Shown here in pieces: positions 44,700 through 55,341 of a DNA stretch of 64,000 nucleotides; the stretch's first letter is position 1; every line of letters begins with the position of its first letter. The notes beneath the pieces are model-generated. The model did not search any database. It saw nothing but the letters and a program-made list of their open reading frames with translations, and was not told the DNA's origin. The stretch covers positions 23,401,501 through 23,465,500 of the forward strand of contig JASDFA010000004.1 in NCBI GenBank assembly GCA_035772735.1, read 5' to 3'. The translations under genes and the position numbers were made by a program. The DNA is from Datura wrightii (Eukaryota; Streptophyta; Magnoliopsida; Solanales; Solanaceae).

Positions 44700-45205
44700 G
44701 TGTGGGAGAAGAGTTTCCAGGAGTTAAAACCTTAACTCACTACTGCTCCAGTGTTGACCCTGCCAGAAGGATCAGATGGGTTTGTAGTATATTGCGATGC
44801 TTCCAGAGTTAGACTCGGTTGCATTCTGATACAACAGAGTAAGGTGATAGCCTACACCTCCAGACAACTCAAAGTTCATGAAATGAATTATCATACTCAT
44901 GACTTGGAGTTGGCAGCGGTGGTGTTTGCATTAAAAATATGGAGACACTACCTGTATGGGGCTCACGTGGATGTTTTCACCGATCACAAGAGCCTTCAGT
45001 ATGTGTTCAGTCAGAAAGATCTAATCTTCGTCAGAGAAGGTGGTTAGAGCTACTAAAGGACTATGACATGAGCGTGCTATATCACCCAGGAAAAGACAAT
45101 ATGGTGGCTAATGCCCTGAGTAGAGTGTCTATGGGGAGTGTGGCTCATGTCGAGGAAGGAAAAAAGGAGCTGGCAAAGGATATCCCAATTTAGCTCAATT
45201 GGGAG
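44700..45205 (+). pseudogene. RNase H of element H, cut by solo LTR I
   Basis: VYCDASRVRLGCILI carries the first Asp. MNYHTHDLELAAVVFALKIWRHYL carries the Glu and DVFTDHKSLQYVF the second Asp. One frameshift follows near 45030. The AQLG word at 45190-45204 continues at 46723 (VQLVDTAESG). Confidence 0.88.
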
Positions 45206-46717
45206 TGTTGCGCTCCAGCGCACATGCAAGTACACGCGGTAATACAAGTTATATAGTGGCCCTTTTAAAGAGCCAGAATGTCAAACCCACAGGGACTGGA
45301 TCAATTCAGCTAATTATCAAGTTCAAGTGTTAGTTTAGTTGGATAGGGAGGTTGTTGTTGGTTTATAACTAATTACAAGGTTTGAGACAAAGATAATCCG
45401 AAAACAATATAAGATAACTAGAGTAAAGGCCGGATAATCATGCAATGCTACAATTCAAAATGGGTTAAGTACGAGATGATCAATTGTTGTCTGACATAAT
45501 TGAAAACGCGGCGTTTATGGTCTTTCGAGCCACTAAACACACAAACTAGCCTACTCCACAATCGGCGGAGTAACAATCCATTCCCAGCTACTACACAATC
45601 GGTGGAGTAACAACTACATGTTGACGTTCGGTATGCAACATCCTAATTTGTGGGCATAATCAACTACATTGATGTGGTTTATGGGGTTTTTGCCATTGAT
45701 TGTGGACTTCCGTACGTCCAACCATTTAACCAAACTTAGCAATATAATGACTCCTATAATAGGTCGAAGAACACTACTACTACAATAGGTAGAGTAACAA
45801 TTCTATGTTGGTGTCTTGTTATCTTCCAATTTTATCAACCAAGCAAGGTAAATAAAGGGTATTTCTATCTTAACCACAAATCTTATCAAAAGACAAGAAC
45901 TTGCCCCTTATATTCTTATGTTCTTACTTAGGTTTTCTCTTCCAAGATTTCACCCAAATATAACCCATATGTTTTCATGGTGATCAAGCAGAAAAACAAC
46001 CAAAATCAAGAATGCAAGACAAAATAACAATTAATAACTAAACCCAATCCGAAAATCAAGCAAATACATTCATATCTGTGGCCTCAACCCTAGATGAGGG
46101 TTCTAGCCACTCATGTTTGTAAAAACACTCAAAAACATGTTTAGAGTAATTTACTTACAAGAGTAGATGAAAAGAAACCAAGAAAAGATGAACCCAATGG
46201 AGTTCTTCAAGTTCCCTTTGTGCCTCCTAAGCAGTTTTTCCGGAAAATCCCGTCTACCCTAATATTTGGAAAAGCTTCCTATTTATATTAAATGAGAAAA
46301 ATCTACTATTTTGCCTGAAGTGGACTGGCTCCGTGTCACGGAGTGTATCGTGGAGCACTACCTCCATGACATAGAGGTATCGCGGATGCTCACTGGAAAT
46401 GGCCCAAATTTATTTCTGGTAGGCAGAACACTGCCGCAATGGCTCCGTGACATGGTGCCCATCGCGGCACCCTTCAGTTATGCCAAGTTTTGTTCTGATT
46501 TTGATGTTTTGCTCCCGATATCATTTCTCCACTTCACCAAATCATGGATTTAGTCCTCAAATGCATTATTTACCTTCAAAAACAAGGACTAATCGTGTTG
46601 GTTAATACTTATTCACATTTACATAAAAATACATGAGAATGTATATAAATAACTAGATAAACAAGGCAAAACTAAGTTATAAAGTATCACTTGGGCATGC
46701 AATTATGCCCAAGATAA
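45206..46717 (-). repeat. I: solo LTR of the A/C Athila-type group
   Basis: 1512 bp flanked by a perfect duplication, GGGAG at 45201-45205 and 46718-46722. In the sense direction it starts TTATCTTGGGCATAATTGCATGCCC (first G of TG mutated) and ends GCAACA. It has a TATA word at 46279-46287 with GC-rich ctccgtgtcacggag dyads just upstream (46325-46470). No internal sequence remains, so it arose by LTR-LTR recombination after integration. Confidence 0.9.
46279..46287 (-). promoter_or_regulatory. TATA box of solo LTR I
   Basis: TATAAATAG on the minus strand, followed by GAAGC. It is the same word and position as in A and C1. Confidence 0.65.
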
Positions 46718-46722
46718 GGGAG

Positions 46723-47760
46723 TACAACTGGTTGATACTGCTGAGAGTGGATTAGTTGTGCAGAGTGGATTAGATTCCTCTTTGGTTGTTGATTTTAAGT
46801 TCAAACAGGATGAAGATCCCATTTTACTTAAGCTAAAGGAAGTGGTTGTCAGAAAGGAAGTTGAGGCTTTCTCCTAAGGGGGAGATAAGTTGAGGCTTTC
46901 TCCTAAGGGGGAGATGGTGTACTCCGTTACCAGGGTAGATTATGCGTACCGGATGTGGGTGATTTGAGATAGTAGATATTAACTGAAGCACACAACTTGA
47001 GATATTCCATCCACACTAGTGCTACTAAGATGTACCGTGATTTACGGGATATTTACTGGTGGAATGGCATGAAGAGAGCATCGCTGAATTTGTAGCTAAG
47101 ACAGTTGGGATGATCACTTCCTCTCATTGAGTTTGCATGCAACAACAACTACCACTCCAATATTTAGATTGTCTCCTTAGAGGCATTGTCTGGTAGGATG
47201 TGCAGATCTCCTACTGGGTGGTTTGAGGGTTGTGAAGCTATTTTAATCGGGCCAGAATTGGTTCATAAAGCTATTCAGAAAGTAAATCTCATCAGAGAAA
47301 GGTTGAAAATAGCTTAGAGACGTCAAAAATCTTATGCAGATGTGAAGAGAAGAGAATTAGAGTTTGCAATGGATGACTGGGTTTATCTAAAAATTTCACC
47401 CATGAAAGAGGTGCTGACATTTGGGAAGAAAGGAAAGCTCAGTCTGAGATATGTGGGACCCTATAGAACTCTGAAATGAATTGGAAAAGTAGCTTATGAG
47501 CTAGAATTATCTTCAGAGTTCGCATCTGTGCACCCAGTGTTCCATGTGTCACTATTGAAAAAGTGCATCGGTGATCCAACTTCAGCTGTGCCATTGGACA
47601 ATGTAGGGTTGAAAGATAGTCTCTCGTACGAAAAGGTCCCAGTTCAGATCCTTGACCGTCAGGTTCGTAAGTTGAGGAACAAGGAGGTAGCTTCAGTCAA
47701 AGTCTTGTGGAGGAATCAACATGTAGAGGAGCTATGTGGGAAGCCAAAGCAGATATGATG
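46723..47760 (+). pseudogene. Integrase of element H, core deleted
   Basis: It begins with the RNase H-integrase linker. A 29-bp tandem duplication lies at 46860-46915. The zinc-binding region is partial (FTGG and IAEFVAK words near 47050-47100). The text then jumps to the end of the core (SWDDH and HATTTTT, 47105-47150), so roughly 130 codons holding the first two catalytic Asp and the Glu are missing. The C-terminal part is broken but recognisable to 47527. The chromodomain-like stretch (VASVKVLWRNQHVEE) is open at 47528-47758. Confidence 0.82.
46860..46915 (+). repeat. 29-bp tandem duplication in H pol
   Basis: The unit from 46860 (gttgaggctttctcctaagg...) is repeated at 46889 without change. 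The duplication itself shifts the pol frame. Confidence 0.9.
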
Positions 47761-48003
47761 GCTAGATACCCACACTTGTTCCCTTCCAGTTTAGTTCCGG
47801 TATCAGGTACTAAATTCCTCCCTAGTCCTCTATTTAGTTCCCTACTCATTAGCTTTATTTAGATTTTCTATGTGCATTCAAGTTGCATTAGCTCTATTAG
47901 TACGGTTAAGTCAGTCCGGAGTTAGTTGCTCCTTCAGAAACTAGCTCATAGCCTCAGTCTAGAAATCTCAGCTCTTTTCCTAGTTTTACTGCAGTTTTAG
48001 TCT

Positions 48004-48021
48004 TCATTCGAGGATGAATGA
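48004..48021 (+). other. Pre-PPT hairpin of H with AGGA loop
   Basis: TCATTCG-AGGA-TGAATGA: six Watson-Crick pairs and one G-U, just before the purine tract. Confidence 0.75.
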
Positions 48022-48024
48022 TCT

Positions 48025-48038
48025 CAAGGGGGAGATAT
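48025..48038 (+). other. Polypurine tract of element H
   Basis: CAAGGGGGAGATAT abuts the LTR start TGTTACACC. L has the same form at 63123-63139. Confidence 0.82.
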
Positions 48039-48123
48039 TGTTACACCCTAAAACTTTTCTAGATCAGACTTAGACATCTCTAGAAAAATGCAGCAGAAAA
48101 ACTAGAAAAAATTTCTCAGAATG

Positions 48124-48720
48124 ACTGAGACAACGAGTCGTTGTCAGCTCCAATGACTCATTGTGTTAGTCGTGGTCACCAGGTCTTGGCCACTTAGGAA
48201 CCAACGAGACAAGGAATGACCCATTCTGAGAAACAATGAGTCGTCCTATCAGTCGTGGTTCCCTAGCCCAGAAATCCCTCCTAGGACCTCACGACTCAAC
48301 CAATGAGTCATTGTCAGAAACAACTACCCGTTGTGAGAGTTTTCGGGTGAAGACTCTGAAATCCCCCTTCCAGTGAAGACGAGAGGAAACAACAACTCGT
48401 TGTTTCCCCCAATGAGTCATTGTTAGCACTGATTTTTCAACTTAGGCATTTTCAGAAAAAAATCCCTCCAGTGAACCTAACGACTAGACATGGCAACTCG
48501 TTGGTTCAACCAACGAGTCGTTGTGTCACCCGTAGCTTGGCCTTCCAGTTTTCCTCACCTAGTGTCTACGGGAGGAAACAATGACCTGTTGGATCATACA
48601 ACGAGTTGTGGTGACCCCAGTTGCTAGGTCTAGTGACTTCTCACCACAGGCAGTGGAACTAATGAGAGGTCCCAACGAGTCGTGGTCTCAACAATGACTC
48701 GTTGAGTGACCTATTGGGAC
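48124..48720 (+). repeat. U3 cluster of AACGAGTCGTT-type dyads in LTR H
   Basis: More than ten near-palindromic words (aacgagtcgttg, aatgagtcattg, caactcgttg and variants) occur at irregular spacing of 20-60 bp. L (62537-63035) has aacgggccgttg-type words and F (37329-37750) acgactcgtt-type words at the same relative position. Confidence 0.8.
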
Positions 48721-50116
48721 CCTAGCGGCCAGATTTCAGATTTAAATTTCTAGGGGTACTTTTGTAAATTTTCACCTACTTAGTCCCTAAACTACGTCGT
48801 TTTTGGTTTAAGCAGGGGTTTTAGAGGGGGAAACCGATGGTTTTCTCTCATTTTTTTTCTCATCTCTCAATAGTTAAGCATAAAGTCTCTCTCAGAAAGG
48901 TTTAGAGCAACTGAAGATAGGGTGATTGATTCTTCTCAGATTTTTCGAGGAATTATCTTTGGGATTTCCATCTCCAGGTACGTGGGAACTCAACAAGGGA
49001 ATAGTTCTTCCCTTGTGTCCCCAAAATTCTTCCTATTTTCTTTATCAGTTCTAGCCCTGAAAATTATCAAATGTTAAGAAATTCTTAGTCAGACTTTGTT
49101 TAATTCATATAGAATATTATTTATGATAATTGTAGATATTTTTCCACCGGTTTGTCAATGTATTGGTGCTTGTCCCTATAAAATAAATTCTAGCCTTAGC
49201 TCTTGAATGCAGAGAGCTTGAATCTTGCAATAGTGTTTTAATATCGAAATTTGGATTGATTCTATCAGTGTTGGGGACTCCCATATTTTTATTTGTATTA
49301 AAACTTAGTCAGATTATTGTCAGTTCAGTTTCAGTCAAAATGTTAGAATATCCAGTGTTAGTCAGAAATGTCAGCTGATTAGTTTGACTACAGAAACTTT
49401 CGAGGTGTCAATAGTGCCTCCCAATTATCAGAATTAGACTCAGTATCCGTTTTAGTGGTTCTTTAGGCGGTCATGACACTTTTAGATAAGAAAATATGAC
49501 CAGCCTTAGGATCCCAGCTTCAGATTACAGTTTGTTCTTTAGACAGTTACGACGCTTTTAGATAACTAGCTCTGACCAGTCTTAGAACCTAGTTGCAGAA
49601 TTCGATCCGATAAGAATCTCCGGGTGCTTCCTGATAGGTACTCTTGACTAGTATTGGGCCCCTATTTCGAGCTATCAGCTTAGTCTTAGTAGTCAGTCTA
49701 GAACTATCCTGTAGGAGTAGGACTTAGCACCGAGCGGATCGGGTTTCCAGTGCACCCATGTTCCAAGAACTACGTTCCCATCGTAGGATATATTTTTACT
49801 AGCCTCATGGCCCTAGACCTGTGATCACTCAGTTCATGCCTTTATACCCTGGCAATGTATATTGGGTCCTATCGATAGGGTGTATTCATTAGACTCCACG
49901 TCTAGCTCACGTGGTTGTATGTCGGTTATACACTCTCATTTTAGTCTCAAATTAGTCAGTTCAGTATCTCAGATTTAGGGCATGTCCTTGACCATCAGAC
50001 AGGGTCATTTAGACCATCTCAGTTATTTCAGTTATTTAGTTCAGCAGTTTCAGTTGACCATTGCATGTCTTTCAGTTCAGTTATTTCACTTCTAGTGTAT
50101 GGTTTCTCTCACTTAC

Positions 50117-50137
50117 TCAGTACATTCAAAGTACTGA
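50117..50137 (+). other. LTR dyad TCAGTAC...GTACTGA in H
   Basis: A perfect 7-bp inverted repeat with loop ATTCAAA. Confidence 0.75.
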
Positions 50138-50577
50138 TGCATACCTTTTATGCTGTATCAGTTTATAATATAGCTGCAGGATCTCAGCCGCAGCCTGGTT
50201 AGCAGACCACTCTCAGAAGACTCCAGCTGCACCACTGGTGAGTCCTTATCTTTTGACGATGAAGATCATTTTATTCAGTATTATTTTCTTTATTTTAGAC
50301 TTGGCGTTAGCTGGGGGCTTGTCCTAGCAACTCATCAGTTGTAATTGGCTTTCAGACATTGATAGAGTTTCAGACTTTCAGTATTGTTTTGACATTTTAA
50401 AACTATATGACTCAGCTTTATTCTCATAAGTGTTTTGTATTTTACTTTAAAGCATCTGCTATATTTATATGTTTTCTTAGAATGCAAGTGTATGATAGAC
50501 CAAAGGTTGACTTAGGGTTACTTGAAACTCCAAGTACCATGTCCCGTCCAGGGTGTAGATTCGGGGCATAACAAACA

Positions 50578-50589
50578 TGGTATCAGAGC
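50578..50589 (+). other. Primer binding site of H, perfect iMet match
   Basis: TGGTATCAGAGC, four bases after the LTR. It matches the word known to pair with plant initiator tRNA-Met. Confidence 0.92.
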
Positions 50590-50789
50590 ACTGGGTTTAG
50601 AGTATCCTCGGATGTTTGAAAGCCGAATCGAGTAGAGTCCGTTTCATGGGTGTGAAGCGCACCACACTTAGACGGGGAGGCTACGAGATGTTATTAGGAA
50701 AACTCCCTTTGTTCATACTCTTTATCGTGCATCGAAATTCAATATCAGAATCGTCCTCCTAACTCGTGCTCCGTTTCTTTTAGAAAATT

Positions 50790-50977
50790 ATGCCTCCACG
50801 ATGTGGCAAAGGAAGAAGGGCCGGTAACGCTCACTAACCTGCCCCACTAGCTCCAGTAGCCCCTCAGGACGACTCAGTGTCCACCGTAGAGTTCAGGGTA
50901 GCTATCCAGCTACTCACTCAGATAGTTACAAACTAGGTGGACCATCAGATAGTTACTCAGTGTCCACCGTAGAGTTC
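50790..50977 (+). pseudogene. gag: gag N-terminus of element H, displaced to the right end
   Basis: It starts at ATG 50790 with MPPRCGKGRRAGN, a basic N-terminus usual for this group. An early stop and a second stop (near 50935) interrupt it. It breaks off at the junction with E. Its continuation lies at the other end of H (42485), with a gap of roughly 60-100 codons. Confidence 0.75.
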
Positions 50978-51299
50978 CCTCCTTTAAACTTAAAATTTCT
51001 AATGATGGTCGGCTTGATAATCGCTTTCAAAATATTCTCCAAGTTTTTCCGAGCAAAGTTGAGCACTGGAATCCTTTCTTGTTTGTTGCCTTATGCTTGC
51101 TCATTGTTTTCTTCCATTTCTAACCGACAAAAAGTTCTCTCTATTTTCAGATCAAAGTAAGCCAAGGGTTGTCCCTAACTTCTAGTAGATGGAATACACT
51201 GAACAAACACCATCTGAAACTTTTAGCAACCAAAAAAAATATAAAATGTGGAATAACAGAATAAAAATCCTAACCACAAACAATTAATCAATATTTAAG
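50978..51299 (-). pseudogene. gag N-terminal remnant and leader of element E
   Basis: In the sense direction from about 51110, MEENNEQA leads to ERIPVLNFARKNLENILKAI and FKFKGG before H begins. The place and composition fit a gag N-terminus. The leader between it and the primer site is AT-rich. The plus-strand frame 50960-51160 is antisense. Confidence 0.55.
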
Positions 51300-51317
51300 T
51301 CCCCCACAACGGTGCCA
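51300..51317 (-). other. Primer binding site of element E, tRNA-Asp type
   Basis: On the minus strand TGGCACCGTTGTGGGGGA, three changes from the perfect word, six bases inside the LTR. Confidence 0.85.
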
Positions 51318-51323
51318 AAAACT

Positions 51324-52824
51324 TGATGTCGCTAGCACATGTGGTCCTCAAGTAATATAGGATGGTGCAGTCCTGATATCACACCCATAAAGACTTGTTA
51401 GATTAATTTGTTTTGAACCTTTATTTTGATATTCAAATAAACACTAGTAAAATGGTAAAATAGTTTTGAGATTATTCTACTAACTTGGAATAAAAATTAA
51501 TAAACTACACTTGTTTGAAAAATAGTTTGTAATTCAAATGATGATAAGAATCCATAGTTTTGGCACTTATGCTTTCAAGTTAAGTTTTAGGATTCAAATA
51601 CACTAGACAACATTCGTCTAAGATTGCTAGTTGCAAATTACGAACTAACTTCTCAACTATTCTCTAATAGCCGAAAACTATCTCATGAAACCTAACACCT
51701 ATATCCCTATGTTTGCAGGAGAAACATGGGACGATGGTTGAAGCTACTTGGCTCAAGTGAACAGGGTTGCAGGGTATATCCCTATCCTCAACAATGAAAT
51801 CAACTCTTGAACTATTTGAACAAGATAACTAAAACATATTCTATGCTTCCTTTTAACCCTCTTAGTTCCCTCTCCCGAGTTCAACCAAGAGACAATAGAT
51901 AATATTTGAAAGGTGATAAATCTAATGAATAAGCATGAAAACAAGTAAGCACAAACAATCTTGAAAAGAAGAATTGAAAGTCTAGCATAAACGAATATTC
52001 AAACTACAACAATCAACCATGGCCAAAACCCTAGAACATGAGTTTAGCCACTCATGTTCAAGTGCAAAAACGAAGAATTCATCATTCAAATTAATAAAGA
52101 TTAAATTAAAGAAGAAAATGAACTTCTTCTCTTTCCCCCAAAAGAATGCGTACAATCAATCAATTTGATGAAAAATAGCTAAAAATACCCTAGATAAGGT
52201 ATTTATAGGCTAGGTAACAATTGACTCTTTTGCCCTCTAGTAATTCATCTTTTAGCCTTAGAAAAATTCATCCCAGAAAGGCCCTAGCATGCCGCATCAC
52301 CCACCTCACCAGAATTGACTTGAAATTGAAGTTGAGCCTCTGGCATGCCGTACCAGTCATCTCACCAATGTGTTACTCAAAATTCTACACTTCTGGGACC
52401 TGGTGCGCCACTCCTATCAATGTACCAAAGTGTTGGAAAAGTTTCCCAAGTCTGGAACCTCTTTGGTACGCCACTTCACTCAATTCGCCAAGGTGTTGAT
52501 AAAAAATTCTTCTAAAGTTTGAGGTGTTGTGCACAGCGCCATCCATAACACCAACCTAAGCACAATTTTCTCTAAAGTTTGGTGGCTAGCGCGCCACTCT
52601 GGCTATCTCACCAAGCCAAATTTTCTCGAATTCTTCTTTCTTCACACCTTGGACCATTTTTGAGTCTTTTTCCAAGTGTTACCTGCTAAAATCATCAAAA
52701 AGCACTTGTTAGGTCATTTAACACACATTTCTGAAATCATGCTTTTCATAAGGATAATTATCTCAAAACATGATAAAAGATAGGTATACATATGGCAAAT
52801 GAGAATAAGAATATACCCGCATCA
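51324..52824 (-). repeat. 5' LTR of element E (right copy)
   Basis: It pairs with 37985-39508. It starts (sense) TGATGCGGGTAT at 52824 and ends gacatca at 51324. A TATA-like word is at about 52196-52206, with the dyad array at about 52280-52620. It is followed by the target duplication AGTTG. Confidence 0.9.
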
Positions 52825-53257
52825 AGTTGATCCAATGATCTTGATCTCCATAGTGCCCTTGATCACCATATTGGTCATTCCCATGATCTTGGTAACCTCC
52901 ATGGTACATTCTAGCTCCTCTACCTCCTCCTGTATTCTCAAATCTCCCTTTGCCTCCTTATCTTCCCAATTGTTCTCCATAGTTGTCACCATAATTGTCA
53001 AGATCATCTAAGGGTTCATTTTCCCTTAGGTTCTCATTCCAAGATGGTGAATTTGGATTTGGAAGGTTTGGTTGGTGTTGGACTTGTGAGGTTAGAGCGA
53101 CCCCACTTGTATGCCCCTCATAAAAGATTCGAGGTGACATCACCTTAAGATCATTCTCCAAAACCCCCAACCTTTGATTCTAGTTGACTAACACATTCAT
53201 TAATTCATCTATCTTAGCTTCAAGATTAGGAGATTGCAATCCCTCTTGCAGCGACAT
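52825..53257 (-). pseudogene. gag: gag N-terminus of element D
   Basis: ATG at 53257 opens MSLQEGLQSPNLEAKIDELMN, a coiled-coil-like start, with a stop at codon 26. Then VLENDLKVMS and a Gln/Asn/Pro-rich stretch run to 52958, followed by a Gly/Arg/Asp/Tyr-rich segment in another frame to 52825. Its continuation is at 37984, across element E. Confidence 0.78.
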
Positions 53258-53790
53258 GGTACCTATGAAAAGACACTAAACAAAAAAAGAAAATAAGTTA
53301 GTAGTTAGAAAAAAAACCTCACAAGTCTATCAAGTTTACACACCTTTGAGTGACCTTATGATTGACTTGGCCGATGTTGAAACTTGTTGAAGTCGACGGT
53401 TGACAAGGTGTACAATTGCTACTCTTGGTTAGAATGGATTCTTATTAGTAGAAATATGAATGACTCAATTAATTCTAATAGAATTGAGCCAAAAAGATTA
53501 ACGATGAAAATAAAACGAGAAAAGTTCAAGAAATAATTGGGATGAAAGAAAATCGGACTCAAAAAAACTAAGTAACAAAGAATAGGATGAATTACTTAAT
53601 ATTAGGTAGTTTTTGGGAAATAATGAGAGGAAAATGATGAAGAACAAATTAACAAATAATTAAAATGTTAATAAGATGTTAATTAATCTAGAATTTGGAA
53701 GAAATTTGAGTTAGGAAGAAGAACTATGAAGTTAGGAAACTTCAAAAAATTTTGAGGTCCAAAAAAGGCCCAATACTTGGGAAATTTTTG
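53258..53790 (-). other. 5' leader of element D
   Basis: AT-rich untranslated region between the primer site and gag. No frame or repeat of note. Confidence 0.6.
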
Positions 53791-53802
53791 GCTTTGATAC
53801 CA
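53791..53802 (-). other. Primer binding site of element D, iMet type
   Basis: On the minus strand TGGTATCAAAGC, one change from TGGTATCAGAGC, two bases from the LTR. Confidence 0.85.
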
Positions 53803-53804
53803 AA

Positions 53805-54354
53805 TGATATAAGAATAAAATGAGAAAAATAGAAATCTTAAGCAAATAATAAAGAAGATAAAGATAAAATCTAGACACAAGCAAGGAAATCAATTGAAAA
53901 TAATGATAAAGATATCAAAACCTTCAATGTATTAGAATCCTACAAGTACCTAAACTAAGAAATGGACTTCAAGGGAATAAAGTTCACCTTGCAGCCAATT
54001 TTTCTATAAGAACCAATAAAACCTTCAACCAAGCTCTCAATTCTCTCAGGAGAAGAAAATTAAATATTCATCAAAACAAAGTCTAAAATGAATGAAGCTC
54101 AACTATTTATAGTCTATGCTAAGTTATCAGAAAAATAGCCCAATAGTGGCTTTTTCTGTAAATTGTAATGTTAGCTGTAGTTTACAAACTACGCTTCCCT
54201 TCCTTTTTTTCAAGCAATCATCAAAGTGTAGAACCCCTTGCTTGGCATAAAAGTACGCTCAAACACCTCTTTTTTCATGAATAGCCTTTGTAGGACTTGG
54301 AGGTATCGAGCTTGGCTCCTTGTGAATGGCCTTGATGCAACTTTTTTTGCATCA
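53805..54354 (-). repeat. 5' LTR of element D
   Basis: 550 bp, TGATGCAAAAAAAG (54354) to CTTATATCA (53805) in the sense direction. Its outer 262 bp match the 3' fragment at 12782-13039. Next to its start a gatgcaa word recurs inverted (ttgcatc), which gives a short hairpin at the LTR terminus. A TATA-like ctatttatag lies at about 54105. Confidence 0.88.
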
Positions 54355-55341
54355 ATTATTCTTTGTGCTAGCAAAGACATAATAATATTATATTCGGACT
54401 AAAAATTTATTTATTTGTATAATTAAATTCTCTAATTTAATTATCAAATATATAAAATAATTAATCCATTAACAAAGATAGGAACACTCGTTAGTGTGCG
54501 AACCCATAGGTTCATTACTAATTGATCGTATCAATATACTAATCAAGGGTAGTGTCTAGCAATACTCCTTAATGACTGTATATTGTGAAGTATACAATTT
54601 ACTCTCAAGAACCTATAAAATATAATGTAGTCTTTTCTTCTGTCCTTATAGGTCCAAATTACCCTAAGATATGGTCTAACTGTCAAATCCCAATAGGTGA
54701 TCAACTATGTATACATGTCAAATTATAATCGATCATTGAATGACCTAAGAAACTCGTTTCTTCTTTCATTCAATTGTCTCGGGCAAGGTCTTCATTAGTC
54801 GTCTATAATTCATGACAATATAGAGATTAAACTCATTACCAAGAAATGACAGATTCCATCTTGTTCAGTTATTAATTCTACAAATATCTAATCATACCCA
54901 ATATTCTTTCAACCATTTTCATAGGGTCATGGGTGTTCAATATTAAAGTTTAATAAATAACTTATTAATTACTATGATGACCTCAAGTTCAAGAAAACTC
55001 TTATATTACATTCTTCCAGATAATATTAATGATAGTTTATGGTAATTCTAACCATTATGAATTAACCAATAAATCTTTTCAATAATCTTATCTCTATATG
55101 CATCATCTATGTATGTAATTTAGTTAATGATCAACTAATATTTATCTAATAAAGACCACTAAATGCATATTAATCTAACTGAATTACTAATATCCTAATT
55201 AGTAATTCTACTATAAAGAACAATTTTCAATTAACTTATAAGAGACGTGACTCTATCATTATCATAATCCCCATCATGATATCACGTCTCAAAATTTAAT
55301 CAAAGACCATACCATATTAATCAAATAATTTGATAATATCA
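54355..55341 (+). other. AT-rich unassigned kilobase
   Basis: No gene, LTR terminus or primer site is seen. It is strongly AT-rich with many ttaattact-like words. A 9-bp inverted repeat GAGACGTGA...TCACGTCTC at 55243-55291 is the one structured feature. It may be a fragment of a retroelement internal region or the original target DNA of D. I cannot decide. Confidence 0.45.

Larger units (their letters stand above)
48039..50573 (+). repeat. Single full LTR of element H
   Basis: 2535 bp, TGTTACACCCTAAAAC to GGGGCATAACA. It is preceded by a purine tract and followed by a primer site, so it is at once the 3' LTR of the left part and the 5' LTR of the right part. It has a cluster of acgagtcgtt-type dyads at 48124-48720, a TCAGTAC/GTACTGA dyad at 50117-50137, and gggggcttgtcc near 50310. 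Confidence 0.9.
42485..50977 (+). mobile_element. Element H: chromovirus-type element in permuted order
   Basis: Order on the plus strand: mid-gag, knuckle, protease, RT, RNase H, [solo LTR I], integrase, hairpin, purine tract, one full LTR (48039-50573), perfect iMet primer site, gag N-terminus (50790-50977). So one LTR sits in the middle and gag is cut into the two outer ends. The left boundary is approximate (within about 20 bases). No target duplication is visible, and about 1.3 kb of E's gag is missing at the site. The right junction carries a 23-bp local duplication. Confidence 0.82.
37985..52824 (-). mobile_element. Element E: non-autonomous Athila-type element with gag and protease only
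   Basis: It is flanked by a perfect duplication, AGTTG at 37980-37984 and 52825-52829, in gag of D. LTRs are 37985-39508 and 51324-52824 (1524 and 1501 bp). Sense order: LTR, primer site, gag N-terminus, [element H], gag C-terminus, protease, short basic tail, AGGCAA hairpin, spacer, purine tract, LTR. RT, RNase H and integrase are absent, as in B, to which it is related. Confidence 0.9.
12782..54354 (-). mobile_element. Element D: old chromovirus-like Ty3/gypsy element, split by four insertions
   Basis: Pieces in element order (right to left) are the 5' LTR 53805-54354, PBS 53791-53802, gag 53257-52825 then 37984-37830 then 27853-27231, protease and RT to 25469, RNase H 14741-14301, integrase 14300-13027, and a broken 3' LTR 13039-12782. 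Continuity is shown by target duplications at B and E and by the protein order crossing each insertion. The RT sequence, RNase H words such as FSEKLKGATSNYSTYD, short LTRs and the iMet primer suggest the CRM/Reina side of the chromoviruses. The exact clade is uncertain. Many stops show that it is the oldest layer. Confidence 0.88.

Noticed and set aside
48124..48720. CRISPR-like or satellite array in LTR H
   Set aside because: The words are irregularly spaced, variable and palindromic within an LTR. There are no constant repeats and spacers, and the genome is a plant's.
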